From JAMOQA01 sp964582785 (lineage in GTDB: Bacteria; Acidobacteriota; Polarisedimenticolia; J045), in contig CAZOTT010000049.1 of assembly GCA_964582785.1 (NCBI GenBank), positions 1 to 18,890 of the forward strand: DNA of 18,890 nucleotides, written 5' to 3'. The translations under genes and the position numbers were made by a program. Positions 7,161-13,941 of this stretch are shown here, in pieces. The notes below the pieces were generated by a model. That model was not told the origin of the DNA. It did no database searches and saw only the letters and a program-made list of their open reading frames with translations. How positions within the stretch are numbered: the stretch's first letter is position 1; every line of letters begins with the position of its first letter.

Positions 7161-7811
7161 GTGAGTGGATTCGGAGGAACCCTCGTTCACTATTTCCAGC
7201 AGGGCGGTCTCATCATGTGGCCGCTCCTCTTCCTGTCGATCATCGGCGTGATGATCATCCTCGAGCGCGGCTACATGCTCTACTTTGCCGCCCGCACGAG
7301 GACCACCGAGCTGGTCTCGAAGGTCCGGAAGCTCCTGGCCCAGGGGCAGGTCGACGCGGCGCTGAAGGCGTGCGAGGAGTTCCGGGGTCCGATGGCGGCG
7401 GTGGTCAAGGCGGCCCTCCTCCGCTGGAACGATGCCGACCAGGAGGAGATGGCGAAGCTCCTCGAGAACGCGGCGCTGCACGAGATCGCCCGGCTCGAGC
7501 GCGGCCTGTGGGTCCTGGCGCTGATCTCGAACATCGCCCCGATCCTCGGCTTCCTCGGGACGGTGGTCGGGATGATCCAGTCCTTCGATGTCATCGCGCG
7601 GGAGGGGCTGAACAACCCCGGCAAGGTGGCGAAGGGGATCTCCGTGGCGCTGATCACCACCGCCGGCGGCCTGATCGTGGCGGTGCTCACGCTGCCCTTC
7701 TACAACTTCTATACGAGCAAGGTGGCGTCCTACGTCCGCGAGATGGAGACCACCGCGAACATCGTGCTGGAGACGCACGTGGCGCTGAAGGGTTCCGGCC
7801 AGCAGGGCTGA
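7161..7811 (+). CDS. exbB: MotA/TolQ/ExbB-family proton channel protein
   Basis: This 216-aa inner-membrane protein forms, with ExbD-type partners, the proton channel that energises TonB. There are three hydrophobic segments: about 17-36 (LIMWPLLFLSIIGVMIILE), 116-138 (LWVLALISNIAPILGFLGTVVGMI) and 150-172 (ISVALITTAGGLIVAVLTLPF). The segment order and the 'LGFLGTVVGMI...F' and 'GIS.AL.TTA.GL..A..' motifs are diagnostic of the family. The GTG start follows AAGGAGG at 7150-7156; an upstream start is not supported. It is first in exbB-exbD-exbD-tonB. Close relatives include TolQ and the AglR/AglX-type motor proteins of myxobacteria. The tonB gene downstream favours the ExbB assignment. Confidence 0.9.
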   Translation: MSGFGGTLVHYFQQGGLIMWPLLFLSIIGVMIILERGYMLYFAARTRTTELVSKVRKLLAQGQVDAALKACEEFRGPMAAVVKAALLRWNDADQEEMAKLLENAALHEIARLERGLWVLALISNIAPILGFLGTVVGMIQSFDVIAREGLNNPGKVAKGISVALITTAGGLIVAVLTLPFYNFYTSKVASYVREMETTANIVLETHVALKGSGQQG

Positions 7812-7821
7812 CGAGGGGATC

Positions 7822-8271
7822 ATGGCCTTCAAGAAGCGGGTCACCGAGATCAAGGCCTTCATCCCGACGGCCTCCATGGCCGACATCGCCTTCCTGCTGA
7901 TCATCTTCTTCATGGTGACGACGCAGTTCGACGTCGACCGGACCCGGGTGAACCTGCCGAAGTCCCAGATGCGGGTCGAGGTTCCGAAGGGGTCGGCGTA
8001 CGTCGTCATCTACAAGGAGCCGGGCACCGGGAACTACGGTTACAAGTTCAGCGACGGGAAGCAGATGTCCACGCCCGTCGCGAGCCTGACCGATCTCGAG
8101 GCCCAGGTCAGTGCGGTGGCGGCGGTCGATCCCACGCGGCCGTTCGTGATCAAGGCGGAGGCGGACACCCCCTACCGGATGATCGATACCGTCATGGACA
8201 TCTTCCGGAGGGCCGGCGTGCAGGAAACCGTCATGCTGACCTACCAGCGTACGAAGGACGATACCGACTAG
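7822..8271 (+). CDS. exbD: ExbD/TolR-family protein, first copy
   Basis: This 149-aa protein has a cytoplasmic N-terminus, one membrane helix (about 20-35) and a periplasmic domain. It carries the conserved membrane Asp (D21 in SMADIAFLLIIFFMVTT) that protonates during ExbB-ExbD function. The periplasmic part ends with the typical PFVIKAEADTPYRMIDTVMDIFRRAGVQETVMLT, where family members have 'v.i.aD....y..v..vm...r.aGi..v.l'. The ATG follows GAGGGG (7813-7818), 10 bases after the exbB stop. Its membrane segment is nearly identical at the DNA level to that of the next gene. Confidence 0.93.
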   Translation: MAFKKRVTEIKAFIPTASMADIAFLLIIFFMVTTQFDVDRTRVNLPKSQMRVEVPKGSAYVVIYKEPGTGNYGYKFSDGKQMSTPVASLTDLEAQVSAVAAVDPTRPFVIKAEADTPYRMIDTVMDIFRRAGVQETVMLTYQRTKDDTD

Positions 8272-8314
8272 TCCGGCGGGGCCGTGCGGTCGCCGTGCCG
8301 CGGAAGGAAGCGAG

Positions 8315-8809
8315 ATGGGCAAGCTGACCGACAAGCTGAAGCCGCAGGAGGCCGAGATTTCGTCCGCCTCCATGGCCGACATCGCCTTCCTGCTGATCAT
8401 CTTCTTCATGGTCACGACGGTGTTCGCGGCCACGAAGGGGCTGGACTTCAAGCTGCCGAAGGACGAGGACAAGACCGCCCAGGCGGAGACGCAGGAGGCG
8501 ATCTTCTTCAAGGTCCTCGAGGACGGTTCGTTCCTGATGGACGGCCGCCCGGCGACCGTGGACGAGATCCTGCCCTACATCGGTCCGAAGCTGGAACGGT
8601 GGCCGGACAAGCCGATCATCATCTACACGCGGCCGGATGCCCCCTACAAGGCGATGGTCCGGATCTACGACGAGCTGATGAAGGCGACGGAGCCCCCGGA
8701 CAAGGGAGGCCTCGGGCTGGCCAAGACGCCGAACATCTCGATTCCGACCCAGAGCGAGGTCAACGACTACATCGCCCTGTTCGGCTACAACCCGTTCGAG
8801 CAGCAGTAG
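8315..8809 (+). CDS. exbD: ExbD/TolR-family protein, second copy
   Basis: This is a second, 164-aa ExbD-like protein. SMADIAFLLIIFFMVTT (residues 19-35) carries the conserved Asp at D22. The periplasmic part differs from the first copy: it has an EEAIFFKVLEDGSFLMDGRP-like strand pair (EAIFFKVLEDGSFLMDG), then PIIIYTRPDAPYKAMVRIYDELM. It ends in an extra C-terminal tail (about 125-164, SIPTQSEVNDYIALFGYNPFEQQ) absent from copy 1. A GGAAGGAAG site (8302-8310) precedes the ATG. Paired exbD genes are common outside Enterobacteria, and the two subunits may form a heterodimer in the ExbB pentamer. Confidence 0.92.
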   Translation: MGKLTDKLKPQEAEISSASMADIAFLLIIFFMVTTVFAATKGLDFKLPKDEDKTAQAETQEAIFFKVLEDGSFLMDGRPATVDEILPYIGPKLERWPDKPIIIYTRPDAPYKAMVRIYDELMKATEPPDKGGLGLAKTPNISIPTQSEVNDYIALFGYNPFEQQ

Positions 8810-8827
8810 GCGGGCCGGGAGAGACCG

Positions 8828-9577
8828 ATGGCGGACAATCCCCAGAAGAAGCCGGGCCACGGCGGCGCCGCCGGAGGGGCCGGTGCGCGGCCGGAGGCGA
8901 TGGCGGTCGACGAGATCTTCCTCCAGGAGCAGTTCGAGGAGTCGGGCCTCCGGTACAACGCGGTCTTCATCATCATCGCCCTCGTGCTCCACGCGATCCT
9001 GTTCGCGATCACCTTCCCGGAGATCAAGTACAGGCCGCCGGAGGTGGCGAGCACGCGGAAGGTGATGGTGGTGCGCAAGTACGTGCCGCCACCCCCGAAG
9101 CAGAAGCCGAAGAAGAAGATCCAGAAGAAGTTCACGAAGAAGGTGGCGGTTCCCGACCCGACGCCCGACGAGCCGGAACCGATCATCGAGCCCGAGCCCG
9201 AGCCGGAGCCGGAACCGATCCCGGAGGACGTGGATGTCGTGCTCGGAACCCCGGAGCCGCCCCCGGTTTCCGGACCGCTGATGCCGGGAATCGGCGGCGT
9301 GACCGAGCCGGAGCTGATCCCGGAGACGAAGGTCAAGCCGGAGTACCCGGAGCTGGCCCGCAAGGCCCGGATCCAGGGGAAGGTGATCCTCCAGGCGGTC
9401 ATCCGGAAGGACGGCACGGTGGGAGACATCAAGGTTCTCAAGGAGCCGGCGGCGGACCTGGGGTTCGCGGAGGCGGCGATCGCGGCGGTGAAGCAGTGGC
9501 GCTACCGGCCCGCGATGCAGAACGGGCATCCCGTCGACGTCTACTTCACCGTGGTCGTCAACTTCACGCTCGAGTAG
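8828..9577 (+). CDS. tonB: TonB-family energy transducer
   Basis: This 249-aa protein spans the periplasm to pass ExbB/ExbD energy to outer-membrane receptors. Residues 1-43 are an unusually long cytoplasmic N-terminus. A membrane helix follows at about 44-62 (AVFIIIALVLHAILFAI), with His in it as in TonB. Residues 75-150 are a Lys/Pro then Glu/Pro rod (PPPPKQKPKKKIQKK, then PEPEPEPEPIPE). Residues about 170-249 are the TonB C-terminal domain, with YPELARKARIQGKVILQAVI, KDGTVGDIKVLKE and AVKQWRYRPA. The ATG follows GGGAGAG (8817-8823). It is last in the exb operon. No TonB-dependent receptor is in the window. Confidence 0.95.
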   Translation: MADNPQKKPGHGGAAGGAGARPEAMAVDEIFLQEQFEESGLRYNAVFIIIALVLHAILFAITFPEIKYRPPEVASTRKVMVVRKYVPPPPKQKPKKKIQKKFTKKVAVPDPTPDEPEPIIEPEPEPEPEPIPEDVDVVLGTPEPPPVSGPLMPGIGGVTEPELIPETKVKPEYPELARKARIQGKVILQAVIRKDGTVGDIKVLKEPAADLGFAEAAIAAVKQWRYRPAMQNGHPVDVYFTVVVNFTLE

Positions 9578-9610
9578 GCGTGGGGTCCGGGGACGACGGC
9601 GCGGGTGCCG

Positions 9611-9640
9611 GGGCCGGGTCCGGGGGGCCCGGCCCTTCCC
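9611..9640 (+). terminator. Possible terminator after tonB
   Basis: GGGCCGGG (9611-9618) and CCCGGCCC (9628-9635) form an 8-bp stem with a 9-base loop, followed by a short pyrimidine run TTCCC. It lies 34 bases after the tonB stop and before the next promoter. The T-tract is weak, so termination may be partial. Confidence 0.42.
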
Positions 9641-9681
9641 GTTGGCGACCCGGTGGAAGCGTGGCGAAGGTGCCGGGGCGG

Positions 9682-9697
9682 TGGCACCATCATTGCA
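9682..9697 (+). promoter_or_regulatory. Sigma-54 (-24/-12) promoter of the TPR protein gene
   Basis: TGGCACCATCATTGCA (9682-9697) matches the consensus TGGCACR-N4-TTGCW almost completely. GG at 9683-9684 and GC at 9695-9696 are exactly 12 bases apart. The predicted start near 9708 leaves a leader of about 42 bases with GGGAGG at 9739-9744 before the ATG at 9750. It implies control by RpoN and an AAA+ enhancer-binding activator, neither encoded here. Confidence 0.7.
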
Positions 9698-9749
9698 AGA
9701 AGGGATACCCAGGCGGGATCGGAAACGCCGGGCCCGCCGGGAGGACACG

Positions 9750-10982
9750 ATGCGGAAGACGATCCTGAGCGCAACCCTGGTGGCCGTGGTGGCGGGCCTC
9801 CTGCTCCTCGCGGTTCCCCTCGCCCGGGCGGACTACGAGCAGGGAATGGCCTACTTCAAGCAGGGCAAGTACGTCGAGGCCGCCGCCGAGTTCCAGGCGG
9901 TCCTGGAGAACGCACCGGAGTACGACTTCGGGCACTTCATGCTCGGCAACTGCTACTTCAAGATGAAGAAGTTCCGGGACGCGGAGCAGGAGTTCCGGAA
10001 GGCGATCGAGCTGGAGTCCGGCAAGTTCAACTACCACTACATGCTCGCCCAGACCCTGCTGGCGCTCCGAAAGTACTCCGAGGTCGTGACGACCCTGGAC
10101 CGGGCGGTCGAGCTGGCCCAGTCGCCGGCGGAGAAGCGACGGTTGTACAAGGTCCGCGGCATCGCCCTCGCCCGGATCCGGCAGTACGACCGGGCGATCG
10201 AGGACCTGCGGCGGGCCAACCCGGCGAAGGACTTCACCGTCGCCAAGGAACTGGGCCGGGCGTGTTACATCGGCGGGGACTATGCCTGCGCCATCGACAG
10301 CTTCCAGAAGGCCGACGCCCTGCGGAAGAACGACCCCCTGGTGCTGAAGATGCTGTCCAAGGCGCTGATCGAGAAGGCCCGCCGGACCCGGGACAAGAAG
10401 ACGAAGGAGGCCCTGTTCCGGCGGGCGGCCGGGGTCGCCGCGCGGTACGCGAAGGTCGAGACGAAGAAGACGGATCCGCACGAGATCTACGGGGCGGCCC
10501 TCCTGGGCGCCAACGACTTCAACGGCGCGATCCGCGAGTTCCGCGAGGTGCTGAAGCGCGACCCGAAGAGCTGCACGGCGATGCTGAACATCGCCCAGGC
10601 CTACCTGGCCCTCGAGAAGTGGAACGACGTGATCACCTGGGGCAGGAAGGCGGTGTCCTGCGACCCGAAGAACTACCTCGGCTACCAGCAGCTCGCCTTC
10701 GCCTACATCAAGCTGAAGAACAACTGGGACGAGGCGATCCGGCTGGCCCAGAAGGCGGTGAGCCTGAAGGACACCCCCCAGACCCGGAAGGTCCTGGCGG
10801 ACGCGAAGAAGGGGAAGGAAGCGGCGGAGTACATCGCCGCCCAGAAGGCGGAGGAAGAACGCATCAAGCGTCTCCAGGAGGAAGAGCGCCGGCGCCAGGC
10901 GGAGATGCAGCGCAAGATCAAGGAGTACGAGGCCCGGACCGGGCGGAAGCTCGAGGGCGAAGGCGGGGGCGGCGGCAAGTAG
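9750..10982 (+). CDS. Exported TPR-repeat protein
   Basis: This 410-aa protein has a Sec signal peptide (MRKTILSATLVAVVAGLLLL, cut after LARA at about residue 27). Tandem tetratricopeptide repeats begin at once (YEQGMAYFKQGKYVEAAAEF, then HFMLGNCYFKMKKFRDAEQE) and run to about residue 350. The tail (about 355-410) is a Lys/Glu/Arg-rich coiled coil ending in a Gly run. A further in-frame start lies upstream at 9642, but it would bury the signal peptide and the GGGAGG ribosome site, so ATG 9750 is chosen. TPR arrays are protein-binding scaffolds, so a periplasmic partner role beside ExbB/ExbD/TonB is plausible. Similar TPR proteins accompany TolQ/TolR-like motors in myxobacterial gliding clusters. 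It has its own sigma-54 promoter and its own terminator. Confidence 0.88.
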   Translation: MRKTILSATLVAVVAGLLLLAVPLARADYEQGMAYFKQGKYVEAAAEFQAVLENAPEYDFGHFMLGNCYFKMKKFRDAEQEFRKAIELESGKFNYHYMLAQTLLALRKYSEVVTTLDRAVELAQSPAEKRRLYKVRGIALARIRQYDRAIEDLRRANPAKDFTVAKELGRACYIGGDYACAIDSFQKADALRKNDPLVLKMLSKALIEKARRTRDKKTKEALFRRAAGVAARYAKVETKKTDPHEIYGAALLGANDFNGAIREFREVLKRDPKSCTAMLNIAQAYLALEKWNDVITWGRKAVSCDPKNYLGYQQLAFAYIKLKNNWDEAIRLAQKAVSLKDTPQTRKVLADAKKGKEAAEYIAAQKAEEERIKRLQEEERRRQAEMQRKIKEYEARTGRKLEGEGGGGGK

Positions 10983-11015
10983 GGGCCGCACTCACCCCGC
11001 GGTGAACCGCCCGGA

Positions 11016-11049
11016 CCCCCGCGCCATCATGGCGCGGGGGTTCCTCTTT
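11016..11049 (+). terminator. Rho-independent terminator after the TPR gene
   Basis: CCCCCGCGCC (11016-11025) pairs perfectly with GGCGCGGGGG (11031-11040) around a 5-base loop. TTCCTCTTT follows directly. It lies 34 bases after the TPR stop and separates that unit from the nuo operon. Confidence 0.9.
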
Positions 11050-11165
11050 CGTGCCGGGATGACGTCCCTTGCCGGTGACGGCGCCCCGTCCCCCGGCGCG
11101 GACGGCCGGGGTCGCCGGGGGGGTGGTTTCCGGCCCGGCAACCCCGCGCGATCCATGGGTTTCCG

Positions 11166-11195
11166 TTGACACGGCGGGGGGGCGATTGCTAGCAT
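11166..11195 (+). promoter_or_regulatory. Sigma-70-type promoter of the nuo operon
   Basis: TTGACA (11166-11171), an 18-base spacer and TAGCAT (11190-11195) preceded by TGC give a perfect -35 and an extended -10. Transcription should start near 11202, leaving a leader of about 80 bases before nuoA. Confidence 0.75.
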
Positions 11196-11281
11196 CCCTC
11201 CCTCGTGTGCCGCCACCCGATGCCGCGGTGTCCGGACCCTGGGAGCCGGCCCGGAAGGAGCTCCCGCGGAGGCGTGATCCG

Positions 11282-11659
11282 ATGGATGCCACCCTCGTGG
11301 CCCTGCTGACCCTGGCCGGGCTGGCCGTCGTCCTGCCCGGCTCGATCCTCCTGCTCTCGTGGCTGGTGGGTCCCCGCCGGTCCACGCGGGTCACCGACAT
11401 GACCCCCTACGAGTGCGGCAGCCGGCCGTTCGTCTCGGCCCGCCGCCGGTTCCCCGTGAAGTTCTACCTGGTGGCGATGCTGTTCCTCGTCTTCGACGTG
11501 GAGGCGGTCTTCCTCTTCCCCTGGGCCGTCGAGTTGCGCCACGCGGTGGAACGGGCCGGCGGCAGGTTCGTCTTCTGGGAAATGGTTGCCTTCCTCGGGA
11601 TCCTCGTCGTCGGGTTCGTCTACGCCTGGGGACGGGGAGCCCTCGAGTGGGATCGTTGA
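11282..11659 (+). CDS. nuoA: NADH-quinone oxidoreductase subunit A
   Basis: This 125-aa membrane subunit of complex I (NADH to quinone, proton pumping) contacts the quinone-module junction. Three hydrophobic segments are visible (about 5-27, 62-82, 98-118). The family signature is PYECGSRP (41-48) with KFYLVAMLFLVFDVEAVFLF after it. The conserved Cys of the first loop and the acidic DVEAVF motif are intact. ATG at 11282 follows GGAGG at 11268-11272. The frame is open further upstream, but that part crosses the promoter. The next gene starts one base after its stop and is nuoC, not nuoB. Confidence 0.95.
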   Translation: MDATLVALLTLAGLAVVLPGSILLLSWLVGPRRSTRVTDMTPYECGSRPFVSARRRFPVKFYLVAMLFLVFDVEAVFLFPWAVELRHAVERAGGRFVFWEMVAFLGILVVGFVYAWGRGALEWDR

Positions 11660-11660
11660 A

Positions 11661-12149
11661 ATGACCGACCTGCACGCGACCGGCCCGGCCCCGGGCTGGG
11701 AACCCGGCGAGGCCCTCGAGCTGCTGCGGGAAGAGTTTCCCGGCGGCATCCTTCGCGAGGAGCGGTTCCGCGGCCAGACCACGATCGTCGTGCCGCGGGA
11801 GCGGGCCCTCGAGATGCTCGCCTGGCTGCGCGACGCGGAGGGATGTTCCTTCGACTTCCTCACCGACGTGACCGCGGTCCACTGGCCGGCCCGCGAGCGG
11901 CCCTTCGACGTCGTCTGGCACCTCTACTCGTTCCCGCGGAACGTGCGCCTGCGGGTCAGGACGGAGCTGGCCGCGGACGAGGAGGCGCCCAGCGTCGTCG
12001 AGCTCTGGCCCGCCGCCGGCTGGCTGGAGCGGGAGTGCTACGACATGTTCGGGATCCGGTTCGCCGGCCACCCGGACCTGCGCCGCATCCTGATGCCGGA
12101 GGACTTCGAGGGCTGGCCGCTGCGGAAGGAGTTTCCCCTCAAGTGCTGA
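11661..12149 (+). CDS. nuoC: NADH-quinone oxidoreductase subunit C
   Basis: This is a 162-aa hydrophilic subunit of the complex I connecting arm (30-kDa subunit). The core reads MLAWLRDAEGCSFDFLTDVT, VWHLYSFPRNVRLRVRTEL, then the signature WLERECYDMFGIRFAGHPDL and ILMPEDFEGWPLRKEFPL at the C-terminus. It is short but complete, and separate from nuoD (fused in E. coli). The ATG begins one base after the nuoA stop with no good Shine-Dalgarno, so it is probably translationally coupled. In most bacteria nuoB sits between nuoA and nuoC, and no trace of it is present here. Confidence 0.95.
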   Translation: MTDLHATGPAPGWEPGEALELLREEFPGGILREERFRGQTTIVVPRERALEMLAWLRDAEGCSFDFLTDVTAVHWPARERPFDVVWHLYSFPRNVRLRVRTELAADEEAPSVVELWPAAGWLERECYDMFGIRFAGHPDLRRILMPEDFEGWPLRKEFPLKC

Positions 12150-12192
12150 ACGGGCCGCGGCCCGCCGGGGCCGCGTCCGGGAGACCTGTTCC

Positions 12193-13395
12193 ATGAGCGA
12201 ACCGCTGGAGCTGCCGGGAGCCGAACGGGACGAGGGGACCGTCGTCCTGAACATGGGGCCGAGCCACCCCTCGACCCACGGCGTGCTGCGCCTGGTGCTC
12301 GACGTGGACGGCGAGGTCGTGACCCGCTGCCGGGCGGACATCGGCTACCTGCACCGGGGATTCGAGAAGATCGCCGAGAACAAGACCTGGACCCAGTTCA
12401 TCACCTGGACCGACCGGATGGACTACCTGGCCCCGGTCTCGAACAACGTGGCCTGGGCGCTGGCGGTGGAGAAGCTCCTCGGGATCGAGGTGCCCGCGCG
12501 GGCCCGGGTCCTCCGCGTCCTGCTCTGCGAGATGGCGCGCGTTTCCGCCCACCTGCTGTGGCTGGGTACCCACGCGCTGGATCTCGGCGCGGCGACCGTC
12601 TTCTTCTACACGTTCCAGCAGCGGGAGATCCTCTACGACCTGTACGAGCGGCTGACGGGTGCGCGCTTCACCACGTCCACGGTGCGGATCGGGGGCATGT
12701 CGCGGGACGTCCCCGAGGGATGGCTGGACGACGTGCGCCGCTTCGCGGACGGCGTGACGAAGGTCATCGACGAGTGCGACCGGCTGCTGACCCGGAACCG
12801 CATCTGGCTCGGCCGCACCCAGGACGTGGGGATCATCTCCCGCGAGGACGCGATCGCCTGGGGTTGCACCGGCCCGGTCCTGCGGGGCTCCGGGGTCGAG
12901 TGGGACGTGCGGAAGGCGCAGCCCTACCTGGACTACGACCAGTACGAGTTCGAGGTCCCGGTGGGAACCGTCGGGGACGTCTACGACCGCTACCTGGTGC
13001 GGATGGAGGAGATGCGGCAGTCCGTGCGGATCATCCGCCAGGCGATCGACCGGATGCCGGACGGCCCGCTGAACGCCGACGCGCCGAAGGTGGTCCTGCC
13101 GCCGAAGGAGAAGGTGCTCACCTCGATGGAGGCCCTCATACATCACTTCATCATCGTGACCGAGGGGTTCCATCCGCCGGTCGGGGAGGTCTACCACGCC
13201 ATCGAGGCTCCCAAGGGGGAGCTGGGTTTCTACATCGTGAGCGACGGCGGGGCGTCGGCCTACCGCTGCCGGATCCGCCCCGCCGCCTTCGTCAACCTCC
13301 AGGTGATCGAGAAGATCGCCGTGGGCCAGATGATCCCGGACGTGGTCGGGATCATCGGCAGCCTCGACCCGGTGATGGGCGAGGTCGACCGGTGA
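12193..13395 (+). CDS. nuoD: NADH-quinone oxidoreductase subunit D
   Basis: This 400-aa 49-kDa-type subunit is related to the large subunit of [NiFe] hydrogenases and forms the quinone pocket together with NuoB. The signature GPSHPSTHGVLRLVLDVDGE is at residues 22-41, with the quinone-site His at 29. YLHRGFEKIAENKTW and DYLAPVSNN follow. The C-terminus ends GSLDPVMGEVDR as in the family, so it is full length. ATG follows GGGAGA (12179-12184), 43 bases after nuoC. Its obligate partner NuoB must be encoded elsewhere if the complex is functional. Confidence 0.96.
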   Translation: MSEPLELPGAERDEGTVVLNMGPSHPSTHGVLRLVLDVDGEVVTRCRADIGYLHRGFEKIAENKTWTQFITWTDRMDYLAPVSNNVAWALAVEKLLGIEVPARARVLRVLLCEMARVSAHLLWLGTHALDLGAATVFFYTFQQREILYDLYERLTGARFTTSTVRIGGMSRDVPEGWLDDVRRFADGVTKVIDECDRLLTRNRIWLGRTQDVGIISREDAIAWGCTGPVLRGSGVEWDVRKAQPYLDYDQYEFEVPVGTVGDVYDRYLVRMEEMRQSVRIIRQAIDRMPDGPLNADAPKVVLPPKEKVLTSMEALIHHFIIVTEGFHPPVGEVYHAIEAPKGELGFYIVSDGGASAYRCRIRPAAFVNLQVIEKIAVGQMIPDVVGIIGSLDPVMGEVDR

Positions 13396-13413
13396 TCCGC
13401 GGGAGACGCTGAC

Positions 13414-13941
13414 GTGTTCGACGAGCGGTTCGAGAAGCGGGCGGACGAGATCATCGCGCGGTATCCCCGGCGGGAAAGCGCGGTCATGCCGCTGCTGCAC
13501 CTGGTCCAGGAACGGGAGGGGTACGTTTCCCTGGCCGCCGAGAAGTGGGTCGCGGAACGAACCGGCGTGGCGCCGGCGGACGTCCACGGGGTGGTGACCT
13601 TCTACACGATGTTCCGCACCGAGCGCCACGGGAAGTACGTGCTCCACTTCTGCACCACGGTGTCCTGCATGCTGCGCGGCGTCGATCACCTGCTCGAGCA
13701 CGCGAAGCGCCGGCTGGGGATCGAGGTCGGCGAGACGACCCCGGACGGCCTGTTCACGATCCTGACCGTCGAGTGCCTCGGGTCCTGCGGCACCGCCCCC
13801 GTCGTCCAGGTGAACGACGACTACTACGAGGACATGGACGTCGCCCGGCTCGACGCGCTGCTGGACGCCCTGGCGGCGGGAGAGGAACCACCGTTTCCGC
13901 CCGGGCCGGGTCCGCGGCGCGTGCTGGTGGAGGGGGGCTGG
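13414..13941 (+). CDS. nuoE: NADH-quinone oxidoreductase subunit E (stop codon apparently lost)
   Basis: This 24-kDa-type subunit of the NADH module carries the [2Fe-2S] N1a cluster. Its ligands are visible as C80 and C85 (CTTVSC) and C121 and C125 (ECLGSC). GTG at 13414 follows GGGAGA, 19 bases after the nuoD stop. The recognisable protein ends near residue 175, but there is no stop there. The frame runs on to 14472 through nuoF, adding about 177 residues of Ser/Arg/Ala-rich out-of-frame sequence. The end given here is codon 176 (TGG, 13939-13941), where a single G-to-A would create TGA overlapping an ATG for nuoF. The literal CDS is 13414-14472 (352 codons). It may be a sequencing error or a real mutation. 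Confidence 0.85.

Larger units (their letters stand above)
10983..11281. other. Intergenic region between the TPR gene and nuoA
   Basis: The 299 bases hold a small stem TCACC/GGTGA (10992-11005), a strong intrinsic terminator (11016-11049), about 115 bases in which I see nothing, the nuo promoter (11166-11195) and a leader of about 80 bases. The leader ends with GGAGG at 11268-11272. Confidence 0.6.

Noticed and set aside
9170..9230. Tandem Glu-Pro codon repeat within tonB
   Set aside because: It is the expected Pro-rich periplasmic rod of TonB, not a separate repeat element.
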